Below, piece after piece: positions 1 through 4,698 of a DNA stretch of 9,553 bases; position 1 is the stretch's first letter, and every line of letters starts with the position of its first letter. Origin of the DNA: Hyphomicrobiales bacterium (GTDB lineage Bacteria; Pseudomonadota; Alphaproteobacteria; Rhizobiales; OSC116). The notes below the pieces were generated by a model, which saw nothing but the letters and a program-made list of their open reading frames with translations, searched no databases and was not told the DNA's origin. The stretch lies in NCBI GenBank assembly GCA_013214985.1, contig JABSRY010000053.1:1-9553 (forward strand). Reading direction: 5' to 3'. Position numbers and translations under genes: made by a program.

Positions 1-1
1 G

Positions 2-946
2 CCTAAAGAACGTCTACAAGCTTTAAGTGGTTTGGTCCGGTTGTTCTTTTCTGAGTTGATAGCGACCCTGCAACATCACGAACCAGACCCAAAAGATGAG
101 CCGTTCAAAGTCATGATATTCATGGATGAATTTGACGCGCTTGGTAAAATGAACATTGTGGCCGAGAGTATCAAGACATTAAGAAGCTATGGCGCACATT
201 TGGCTATCATCACCCAAACGATTCCCGCATTAGATGAAATATATGGCCGTAACGGGCGTTTGTCACTTGAGGGCGGCGCAGGTGTTAAACTTTATATGAC
301 ACCTTCAGAAGAACAAACCATTGAAAACCTGTCTAATGCTTGTGGCACAACGACTAAACGCATTACGTCAACGTCAAGACAAACGGGTTTAGGTTCTAAA
401 AAAACCATTTCCGAACGTACCGAACAAGTGCCCTTATTAAGTGAGGATAATGCCAGACGACTTGATGAGAGTGATGTAATTCTTGTTGTTGACGCGGCTC
501 ATCCGATCAAAGCTAAAGCAATTATCTATTATAAAGACAAATGGCTTCAACCACTTTATGAGGCTCAGAGTAGTGACGCTAACGATAAGCTCGATCTAAT
601 GCAGCAGCTTAAAACGGAACGCCAAAAAGTTGAATTGGTGCAAGATGAAATGCGGCGAATGCAAGATGAAATTGATAAATCGGCAACACAAACCAATATA
701 GGCATTGGTACGGGTGGTTCGCCTATTATTACTTTTGAGGTGCTTCATGAGTTGATAAAACAAATGGCGGAATTATCAGGACGGGTGAATGGCGCTCCAA
801 AAGATAAAACAAGTCAATCACTTGATCGAAAAACCGATACCACTCCTAAAGATAAGCCAAGTGAACCACTTGATGAAGAAACCACGGAATTGACAGAAAC
901 AAAGATTAAACGAGGGGAAACACAAAGCCTTGATGATTTGAGCTAA
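2..946 (+). CDS. TraG/VirD4-type conjugative coupling protein, C-terminal part (5' end outside window)
   Basis: Type IV coupling proteins are inner-membrane ATPases that hand the relaxase-DNA complex to the mating-pair secretion channel. The frame is open from base 2, so the gene starts outside the window and the TTG at 32 is an internal leucine codon. Visible are the Walker B segment VMIFMDEFDALGKM, the following LRSYGAHLAIITQTIPAL segment (the family's Gln-containing sensor region), VKLYMTPSEEQTIENLS with GTTT, and the late VILVVDAAHPIKAKAIIYYKD segment. Walker A and the N-terminal membrane helices must lie upstream. After the ATPase core comes a charged tail: a predicted coiled coil (LMQQLKTERQKVELVQDEM) and a low-complexity Lys/Thr/Glu region with two similar KDK-S-(Q/E)-(S/P)LD motifs. 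I saw no clear terminator after the stop. Family assignment is firm; the Tra/Vir subtype is not determined. Confidence 0.88.
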   Translation, partial: PKERLQALSGLVRLFFSELIATLQHHEPDPKDEPFKVMIFMDEFDALGKMNIVAESIKTLRSYGAHLAIITQTIPALDEIYGRNGRLSLEGGAGVKLYMTPSEEQTIENLSNACGTTTKRITSTSRQTGLGSKKTISERTEQVPLLSEDNARRLDESDVILVVDAAHPIKAKAIIYYKDKWLQPLYEAQSSDANDKLDLMQQLKTERQKVELVQDEMRRMQDEIDKSATQTNIGIGTGGSPIITFEVLHELIKQMAELSGRVNGAPKDKTSQSLDRKTDTTPKDKPSEPLDEETTELTETKIKRGETQSLDDLS

Positions 947-976
947 CAAAATCGCATTTATTGCTTAATTCAAGAG

Positions 977-1005
977 TTGACAGAATAATATATATTGCGT
1001 AATTT
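977..1005 (+). promoter_or_regulatory. Candidate sigma70-type promoter for the repC leader
   Basis: TTGACA (977-982) is followed after 17 bp by TAATTT (1000-1005), a perfect -35 with a weak -10. It lies in an AT-rich stretch just after the coupling gene and upstream of both antisense-RNA modules, where a repC promoter independent of repAB would be expected. Transcription of repC from further upstream is equally possible. Confidence 0.35.
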
Positions 1006-1199
1006 TTAAATTAAATATTATCAAGAATTTAATAACAGCTAATTTTAAAATATGGTATAAGCATAGAAAACATACAGCATTGGTATATCTTGTTAACTTT
1101 TTACTAACTATAGTAATCTGATTGCCAGAATCAATTTAATTTTATATTCTGGAAGTTAAATTCTTTAAACGAGTAAGGAAACTCAAAACGCAGACGAAG

Positions 1200-1219
1200 A
1201 AAAACCCGCAGGATGCGAG
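1200..1219 (-). terminator. Intrinsic terminator of antisense RNA copy 1
   Basis: On the minus strand CTCGCA-TCC-TGCGGG (1219 to 1205) forms a six-pair stem with one U-G pair and a 3-nt loop. It is followed directly by TTTTT (1204 to 1200). An outer CCCG...CGGG pairing with the upstream part of the RNA is also possible. Confidence 0.65.
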
Positions 1220-1257
1220 GCAAACATACGGGGGATTCAATATCTTTTAAATGTAGT
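1200..1257 (-). ncRNA. Antisense RNA copy 1 (ctRNA-like, RepC control)
   Basis: A minus-strand transcript of about 58 nt is predicted, from about 1257 (7 nt past the -10 box) to the U-tract at 1200-1204. RepABC plasmids carry a small counter-transcribed RNA immediately upstream of repC that binds the repC leader, represses its expression and acts as an incompatibility determinant. Size, orientation and place fit. The 3' hairpin is identical to that of copy 2, while the first 24 or so nucleotides differ. The two RNAs should therefore share a recognition loop but differ in their 5' arms. Transcript ends are inferred from signals, not observed. Confidence 0.68.
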
Positions 1258-1264
1258 AACTTAA

Positions 1265-1293
1265 TTTATATTGAATCATTCCAACATTGTCAA
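1265..1293 (-). promoter_or_regulatory. Antisense promoter, copy 1
   Basis: Read on the minus strand: TTGACA (1293-1288), a 17-bp spacer, and TATAAA (1270-1265). The -35 is consensus and the -10 is one base from it. It points away from repC and into the conserved terminator hairpin 45 to 65 bp downstream. Confidence 0.75.
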
Positions 1294-1456
1294 ATTTTAT
1301 TCGCATTTTGTGACACATATTTACTTTGCCTAATATAACGAATGAAGTTGTTGAGGAAATTTAAAGCACAGAGATTCATTTGCCAGAATCGGTTGTAAAA
1401 ATTAGACTGGCGAGAATATTAACTAGTGAGTAAGGAAACTCAAAACGCAGACAAAG

Positions 1457-1476
1457 AAAAACCCGCAGGATGCGAG
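1457..1476 (-). terminator. Intrinsic terminator of antisense RNA copy 2
   Basis: This is the same minus-strand stem CTCGCA-TCC-TGCGGG (1476 to 1462) followed by TTTTT (1461 to 1457) as in copy 1. It would end the antisense RNA well before the second promoter-terminator pair upstream. Confidence 0.68.
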
Positions 1477-1514
1477 GCAAACATACGGGGTGATCAATAT
1501 TATTATTCTTTGCT
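1457..1514 (-). ncRNA. Antisense RNA copy 2 (ctRNA, repC-proximal)
   Basis: The predicted minus-strand RNA starts near 1514 and ends in the U-tract at 1457-1461, about 58 nt. It is complementary to the repC mRNA leader 90 to 150 nt upstream of the repC start. This is the canonical position of the ctRNA that down-regulates repC in repABC plasmids (established for that family; its presence here is inferred from promoter and terminator signals). Binding would mask GAGGCAAA (1474-1481) of the mRNA, which can otherwise pair with TTTGCCTC (1581-1588) next to the repC Shine-Dalgarno sequence. Confidence 0.75.
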
Positions 1515-1520
1515 AGATAA

Positions 1521-1549
1521 ATCATATTGAATCATTCCAACATTGTCAA
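1521..1549 (-). promoter_or_regulatory. Antisense promoter, copy 2
   Basis: Minus strand: TTGACA (1549-1544), a 17-bp spacer, TATGAT (1526-1521). This is a near-perfect sigma70-type promoter and the strongest promoter match I see in the window, as expected for a constitutively made, short-lived copy-control RNA. Confidence 0.82.
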
Positions 1550-1580
1550 ATTTTATTCGCATTTTGCGACACGTATTTTC

Positions 1581-1599
1581 TTTGCCTCATGAAAGGTGG
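1581..1599 (+). promoter_or_regulatory. repC ribosome-binding site with switchable pairing partner
   Basis: AAGGTGG (1593-1599) sits 5 nt before ATG 1605 and decides the start. The bases just upstream, TTTGCCTC (1581-1588), have two possible partners. One is GAGGCAAA (1474-1481, perfect 8 bp, inside the ctRNA target). The other is the Shine-Dalgarno itself (TTGCCT with AGGTGG, three Watson-Crick plus three wobble pairs). This is a plausible anti-sequestering switch, comparable to the S-element described upstream of repC in repABC plasmids. It is inferred from complementarity only. Confidence 0.5.
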
Positions 1600-1604
1600 A
1601 TAAA

Positions 1605-2822
1605 ATGGCGGCCGTAACTGGACTAAGAAATCACGAGATGTCTCGTGAAGCGATCAATATTGCCCAAAGATTCGAAGGCATTGAAGGCGATACCAAATCC
1701 TATGATATTTTAAATGTCATCAAACGGATTAAACGTAGCCTTGGATTAAACGGAACAGATATTGAGATTTTGGAGAAGTTATTTCTGTTTTCTCAAAAAC
1801 AAGATTGGGTTGAAGGTGCACGGCCAATTGTTTGGCCGTCCAATTTTTTATTGTCTGAAGAAACGGGCATTGAGATTAGATCTATTCAAAGATCATTGTC
1901 TAAATTGGTTAGAAAATGTCTTATTGCGCCCAAGGATAGCCCAACAGGTAAACGATACGGCCGTAGAACTGGCGGCATTAGAACGAGCATTGTCGAAGGT
2001 TACGGATTTGATCTAAGCCCCTTAGCAGTGAGATATGAGGAGTTTTTAGATTTACACGATCAACAAAAAGCCATTATGGAACATTATCGCTCAATCAATA
2101 AACGCATAACGATTGCTAAGAAATCCATCAACATGATCATTAATGCGGCCATCGATGCAGGGCTTGCCGGCGATTGGATAGAAAACTATAGCGACACGAC
2201 CAAGAGATCTAAAGATATTGATGATGCACAAAAGACTCTATCGGCTCTATTGCTTGTTCAAGAAGAACTTAATGAGGCTTATAACATTGCAATTAAAACA
2301 ACAAAAATGACACGCCAGCGTGACAAAAATGTCATGCACATAGAGAATACAACTGACATTAATATTAGTATCTGTAACGAAAACGTATCAAAAAGGAATT
2401 GTTCTACTGAACAATCCTCTATATATTTAAAAATCGCTAAACGCGATTTAATGGGTATGCAAAAAAATAGTGTTTCGAATTTAATGCCTCAGCAAGAAGA
2501 AAATAGCTCAGAACCGATCAAACTTTCTTATGGATTGGTGAAAAAGGCCTGTCCTGAGTTCCAGAATTACTTAAAAGGTGAAACGGTTGCCGATTACATG
2601 AATGCCGCAGAAACTGTACGTATTATGCTAGGTGTGTCTAAGGATGGTTGGCTTCAAGCGCAAAATGCAATGGGGCAAAATCAGTCTATTGTGGCGATTG
2701 CGATTATGCTTGAAAACTTTGAGAAGATTAACAATCATGGCGGTTATCTCCGCGGAATGACTAAAAAGGCGGTTGCGGGGGATTTAAACTTGGTCGGCTC
2801 GTTAATTGGCTTGGTGCAATGA
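1605..2822 (+). CDS. repC: Plasmid replication initiator RepC
   Basis: RepC is the rate-limiting initiator of repABC and RepC-only replicons; it binds the origin inside its own gene. The protein has 405 residues from ATG 1605, close to the usual family length. The N-terminal winged-helix region shows WPSNFLLSEETGIEIRSIQR, LVRKCLIAPKDSPTGKRYGR and GYGFDLSPLAVR, all RepC hallmarks. A helical middle part follows, then a less conserved linker, then the C-terminal domain ending in AIAIMLENFEKI, GGYLRGMTKKAVAGDLNL and LIGLVQ. I prefer ATG 1605 over GTG 1596 because AAGGTGG lies at proper spacing before 1605 and would overlap the GTG. No repA or repB lies upstream; the neighbours are a coupling-protein gene and a duplicated antisense control region. 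Expression is probably limited by the antisense RNA at 1457-1514. Confidence 0.93.
   Translation: MAAVTGLRNHEMSREAINIAQRFEGIEGDTKSYDILNVIKRIKRSLGLNGTDIEILEKLFLFSQKQDWVEGARPIVWPSNFLLSEETGIEIRSIQRSLSKLVRKCLIAPKDSPTGKRYGRRTGGIRTSIVEGYGFDLSPLAVRYEEFLDLHDQQKAIMEHYRSINKRITIAKKSINMIINAAIDAGLAGDWIENYSDTTKRSKDIDDAQKTLSALLLVQEELNEAYNIAIKTTKMTRQRDKNVMHIENTTDINISICNENVSKRNCSTEQSSIYLKIAKRDLMGMQKNSVSNLMPQQEENSSEPIKLSYGLVKKACPEFQNYLKGETVADYMNAAETVRIMLGVSKDGWLQAQNAMGQNQSIVAIAIMLENFEKINNHGGYLRGMTKKAVAGDLNLVGSLIGLVQ
2308..2417. other. Candidate replication origin within repC
   Basis: In repABC plasmids the origin lies in an AT-rich stretch inside repC. The linker-coding part here is AT-rich and has dyads. CACGC-CA-GCGTG (2311-2322) is flanked by TGA/ACA that extend the symmetry imperfectly. 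ATTGTTC-TACT-GAACAAT (2398-2415) has a GG/CC extension across a one-base bulge. This stretch also encodes the least conserved part of the protein. Assignment as origin rests on family knowledge plus these dyads. Confidence 0.35.
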
Positions 2823-2878
2823 GGGGGGCGAGTCAGATTGTGTGCAACAAAGACGTAATTAACGGATAGTTTATAAAT

Positions 2879-2897
2879 AGTATGAACTATTCATACT
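2879..2897. promoter_or_regulatory. Candidate ParD operator
   Basis: AGTATGA-ACTAT-TCATACT is a perfect 7-bp inverted repeat with a 5-bp spacer, 38 bp upstream of the parD start. Ribbon-helix-helix antitoxins autorepress by binding such short dyads. TATAAG (2904-2909) just downstream may be the -10 box, though no good -35 is spaced to it. Confidence 0.5.
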
Positions 2898-2935
2898 TTG
2901 TGTTATAAGTAATCTTAAGGAAAGGTTTTTTAATT

Positions 2936-3214
2936 ATGGCAAATGCAAGAAGTTCATACGTTGTGGGTGACCGCTACGAGGCGTTTATATCTCAACAGAT
3001 TAAGGCCGGTCGTTTTAACAATGCAAGTGAGGTTGTGCGGGCTGGTTTACGTATGTTAGAAGATTACGAAACTCGTCTAAAGAGCTTGCGCGGGTTAATT
3101 GCTGCCGGGGATGCAGACATTGAAAATAATAACGTGTTTAAATATGAAAATGCACAAGAATTAACAAACGATATTGTAAAGCGAGGACTTGAGCGATTAA
3201 ACAAAAAGAACTAA
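2936..3214 (+). CDS. parD: ParD-family ribbon-helix-helix antitoxin, toxin partner broken
   Basis: ParD antitoxins bind and neutralise ParE toxins and repress their own promoter. The 92-residue product has an N-terminal ribbon-helix-helix: YVVGDRYEAFISQQIKAGRF, then NASEVVRAGLRMLEDYE (about residues 8-46). A helical, toxin-binding C-terminal part follows (LRGLIAAGDADIENNN onward). AAGGAAAGG (2917-2925) precedes ATG 2936 by 10 nt. The following parE overlaps its end but is truncated, so this antitoxin is either an orphan or works on a toxin elsewhere. It is distinct in sequence from the second ParD at 3653. Confidence 0.83.
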   Translation: MANARSSYVVGDRYEAFISQQIKAGRFNNASEVVRAGLRMLEDYETRLKSLRGLIAAGDADIENNNVFKYENAQELTNDIVKRGLERLNKKN

Positions 3215-3270
3215 TTATCACAGCAACCGCAAGGGAAGATTTAACAGAAATCTTCTTGTATATTGGGTAA
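3196..3270 (+). pseudogene. parE toxin remnant (N-terminal codons only)
   Basis: Overlapping the end of parD in another frame, the DNA reads IKQKELIITATAREDLTEIF then LYIG and a TAA at 3268-3270. This is the start of a ParE toxin (the A-R-x-D-L-x-x-I-x-x-Y-I segment), which is normally 90 to 100 residues long. The first in-frame codon after the preceding stop that could act as a start is ATT 3196, so the original ATG may also be lost. Nothing ParE-like continues after the stop; an IS6-like end begins 44 bp later. Confidence 0.62.
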
Positions 3271-3313
3271 TTTGTTAGGAAAGGACCAAATGTAACATAG
3301 GATCATGTTTATT

Positions 3314-3480
3314 GGGTTCTGTCACAAACTTTTCTTGACGTTAAGTTATCCTGTCGTCAGACACAATTATTCAGCGAAGCCGCCATATTGTTGGAATAGG
3401 GATTTACTTGTTATGCCAAACTGACCTTTTCTAATCATGTGCTCACCTTCAATTCCATCTAGTGGCCCAGTGCCCACATG
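3314..3480 (-). mobile_element. IS6-family insertion sequence remnant
   Basis: GGGTTCTGTCACAAA (3314-3328) resembles the terminal inverted repeat of IS6/IS26-type elements. Reading inward, the minus strand encodes a transposase C-terminus ending at 3367. The opposite end and most of the transposase are absent, so this is a decayed fragment. It sits between the broken parE and the intact parDE pair and is probably linked to the loss of parE. Confidence 0.55.
3367..3480 (-). pseudogene. IS6-family transposase C-terminal fragment
   Basis: The minus strand reads LDGIEGEHMIRKGQFGITSK, then SLFQQYGGFAE and a stop at 3367-3369. The G-I-E-x-x-H-M-I-R-K-G-Q signature followed by a short FQQ-containing tail is characteristic of the C-terminus of IS6-family DDE transposases. 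Upstream of this the frame reaches a TAG near 3522 and loses resemblance to the family; the catalytic D-D-E residues are missing. It is a non-functional relic. Confidence 0.65.
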
Positions 3481-3652
3481 TGTGGACACTCCCTTTTTTG
3501 CAAGTAGTTTTTTAGGCCCTGTCTGCTAATCGATTTAGGAGACATCTTTATAGCCGGTCGTCTTTTAGGGCGTTACGCTCCTGTTAATTTTATATTTATG
3601 GCAATCTTTGACAAAGTATGTCATTGTAAGTAAAACAAGGAGATTGAAAATA
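3481..3652. other. Unassigned spacer upstream of the second parDE
   Basis: I recognise no gene here. It contains a possible promoter, TTGACA (3608-3613) with TAAAAC 17 bp downstream (3631-3636). However, transcription from it would start inside the parD Shine-Dalgarno sequence, so a further upstream promoter is more likely. Confidence 0.3.
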
Positions 3653-3898
3653 ATGGCTAGTATGAATGTTTCTTTACCTGATCTCATGAAAAATTGGGTT
3701 GAAAGTCAACAAAAAGATGGGCGTTACAGCAATTCAAGTGATTATATCCGCGATCTTATTCGCAGAGATCAAGAACGGACAATGAAAATTGGAAACATAC
3801 AACGTCTTGTCACAGAAGGGCTTGAAAGTGGCGAATGTGATCTTTCAATGACTGAAATAAGAGCCGAAGCCCGCTTAAAAGCAGGGGTTAAGCTCTAA
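3653..3898 (+). CDS. parD: ParD-family antitoxin of an intact ParDE pair
   Basis: This 81-residue antitoxin begins MASMNVSLPDLMKNWVESQQ, then DGRYSNSSDYIRDLIRRDQE: the ribbon-helix-helix and the S-S-D-Y-I-R-D-L-I-R motif typical of ParD. A C-terminal toxin-wrapping helix region follows. I choose ATG 3653 because AAGGAGA (3637-3643) is 9 nt upstream and the protein then begins just before the beta strand. A longer reading from 3608 would add an N-terminus the family lacks. Its stop is 4 bp from the parE start, so the two are translated as a unit. It should neutralise the ParE encoded next and repress the operon. Confidence 0.88.
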   Translation: MASMNVSLPDLMKNWVESQQKDGRYSNSSDYIRDLIRRDQERTMKIGNIQRLVTEGLESGECDLSMTEIRAEARLKAGVKL

Positions 3899-3902
3899 AT
3901 CT

Positions 3903-4181
3903 ATGAGTTACAAACTTAGTAAAAAAGCAAAGCTTGATCTTGTTAATATCTATGTAAAGGGTGTTGAACTTTTTGGTGTAAATCAAGCTGAAAAATATTT
4001 CAGTGAATTCGAAGACGCATTTTTATTATTATCAAATAATCCTAAAGTTTCACGAGAAAGAACAGAAATTGACCCGCCTATACGTGTGTATCCTATGGGA
4101 GTGCACGTTATTATTTATAAAGTAAAGAAAGATAAGGGCGTCTATATTATGCGCATTCGCCATGGCCGCGAGGACTGGTAA
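3903..4181 (+). CDS. parE: ParE-family toxin, apparently intact
   Basis: ParE toxins of the RelE/ParE fold inhibit DNA gyrase in characterised members. The 92-residue protein has the N-terminal helix LSKKAKLDLVNIYVKGVELF, the middle A-x-x-Y-x-x-x-F-x-x-x-F helix pair with LLSNNPKVSRERTEI, and the C-terminal strands RVYPMGVHVIIYKV and VYIMRIRHGREDW. The ending R-I-R-H-G-R-E-D-W is the family signature. Full length and an upstream antitoxin suggest a working addiction module that stabilises the replicon. No clear terminator follows; only a weak AGAG/CTCT hairpin lies near 4193-4204. Confidence 0.9.
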   Translation: MSYKLSKKAKLDLVNIYVKGVELFGVNQAEKYFSEFEDAFLLLSNNPKVSRERTEIDPPIRVYPMGVHVIIYKVKKDKGVYIMRIRHGREDW

Positions 4182-4336
4182 AATAAGGGAATAGAGTTTG
4201 CTCTTAACACCAACTTTTTGTTCCATTGCGTCTAACACCCCTAAAATTATTTGGTATTACTTAAAATGTTGAATGGTAATATTTTAAATTTAACCCTATA
4301 TTTGGAGCTTATATATTATAAATCGAACTTGAGTTA

Positions 4337-4429
4337 TTAATTATGGCTAATATTGGGCATAGCTCGTAAATCTTCTGCGCTTTTGTAACCCTGCAATAGT
4401 TCATCAAGTGGTTCTGGTTTTATTACCAT
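4337..4429 (-). pseudogene. IS256-family transposase N-terminal fragment
   Basis: The minus strand begins ATG at 4429 after AAAGGGAG and reads MVIKPEPLDELLQGYKSAED, then LRAMPNISHN and a stop. The P-E-x-L-D-E-L-L-x-G-Y-K-x-x-E-D-L segment resembles the start of IS256-family (mutator-type) transposases. The last ten codons no longer resemble them, so the join to foreign sequence lies near 4365. The AT-rich DNA at 4461-4490 (minus strand: GGGCGTATCATTTTAAGTG, then TGTAAATGGCC) may be the element's untranslated end and inverted repeat. Confidence 0.5.
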
Positions 4430-4462
4430 GTTATAACTCCCTTTCTTGGAGTTATAACATGG
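4426..4462. repeat. Perfect 37-bp palindrome over the IS256-like start codon
   Basis: The arm CCATGTTATAACTCC (4426-4440) is repeated exactly inverted as GGAGTTATAACATGG (4448-4462) around the 7-nt loop CTTTCTT. Each arm carries a GGAG and an ATG, so the same ribosome-binding-site/start arrangement is presented on both strands. The minus-strand ATG opens the IS256-like fragment. The plus-strand ATG at 4458 opens a 47-codon frame with no recognisable product. Confidence 0.9.
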
Positions 4463-4593
4463 CCATTTACACACTTAAAATGATACGCCCGTTGAAAGTC
4501 AGTCACAGTAAGGATTACAGACATCCCGTCGGACAAAGCGTTCTTTTAGTCAATAAACCCCAACTTGGTGCCATTGAGAAGTTAGTGATTTAT

Positions 4594-4610
4594 GCATGAC
4601 AGGTTCATGC
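4594..4610. repeat. Short hairpin GCATGA/TCATGC
   Basis: GCATGA (4594-4599) and TCATGC (4605-4610) are perfectly inverted around a 5-nt loop. It lies 12 bp before the larger palindrome at 4623-4648. Confidence 0.6.
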
Positions 4611-4622
4611 AACCTTGACCAA

Positions 4623-4648
4623 CCTGTTCCGGGTTAACCCGGAACAGG
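4623..4648. repeat. Perfect 26-bp palindrome, possible bidirectional terminator or protein site
   Basis: The arm CCTGTTCCGGG with its exact complement flanks the central TTAA, giving an 11-bp GC-rich stem. It lies 50 bp beyond the stop of the Old Yellow Enzyme fragment on the minus strand, where a terminator would be expected. However, no U-tract follows on either strand, so a recombinase or regulator site is also possible. Confidence 0.7.
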
Positions 4649-4698
4649 ATTTAGCGAACTCGTTTAGCATGGTACAGTTCAGAGCCGAGTGCGATCTT

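Larger units (their letters stand above)
1122..1331 (+). repeat. Tandem leader duplication, copy 1
   Basis: This is the upstream copy of a direct repeat with a period of about 257 bp. Its conserved blocks are TTGCCAGAATC (1122-1132), a 63-bp block at 1171-1233 with one difference from copy 2, and a 64-bp block at 1268-1331 with three differences. The sequences between blocks have diverged. Copy 1 contains a complete antisense promoter, RNA and terminator but ends before the repC ribosome-binding site, so it has no gene to control locally. A 7-bp inverted repeat CCAGAAT/ATTCTGG (1125-1131 and 1146-1152) lies near its start. Confidence 0.93.
1380..1587 (+). repeat. Tandem leader duplication, copy 2
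   Basis: This is the copy adjacent to repC: TTGCCAGAATC (1380-1390), the 63-bp block at 1428-1490 and the 64-bp block at 1524-1587. The unit stops exactly where the repC ribosome-binding site begins. Its early hairpin uses different pairs from copy 1: GCCAG (1382-1386) with CTGGC (1407-1411). Confidence 0.93.

Noticed and set aside
32..34. TTG as the start codon of the coupling-protein gene
   Set aside because: The frame is open back to base 2 and the upstream residues (PKERLQALSG) continue the family pattern, so the gene simply enters from outside the window.
1342..1398. Short leader peptide frame starting at ATG 1342 (18 codons)
   Set aside because: There is no ribosome-binding site, it crosses a repeat boundary, and it has no counterpart in copy 2.
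1171..1490. CRISPR-like array from the repeated blocks
   Set aside because: There are only two copies, each with a promoter and terminator on the minus strand. The repeat length, spacing and position before repC fit an antisense control region instead.
1762..2016. 84-codon plus-strand frame inside repC
   Set aside because: It is a shadow frame fully within the conserved repC coding region and has no ribosome-binding site.
4050..4238. 62-codon minus-strand frame over parE
   Set aside because: It is antisense to a well-supported toxin gene and has no recognisable product.
4458..4601. Small protein starting MAIYTLKMIRPLKV after the palindrome
   Set aside because: Its GGAG/ATG comes from the inverted copy of the IS256-like start region, and its first part lies in what is probably the element's untranslated end. 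No family resemblance was found.
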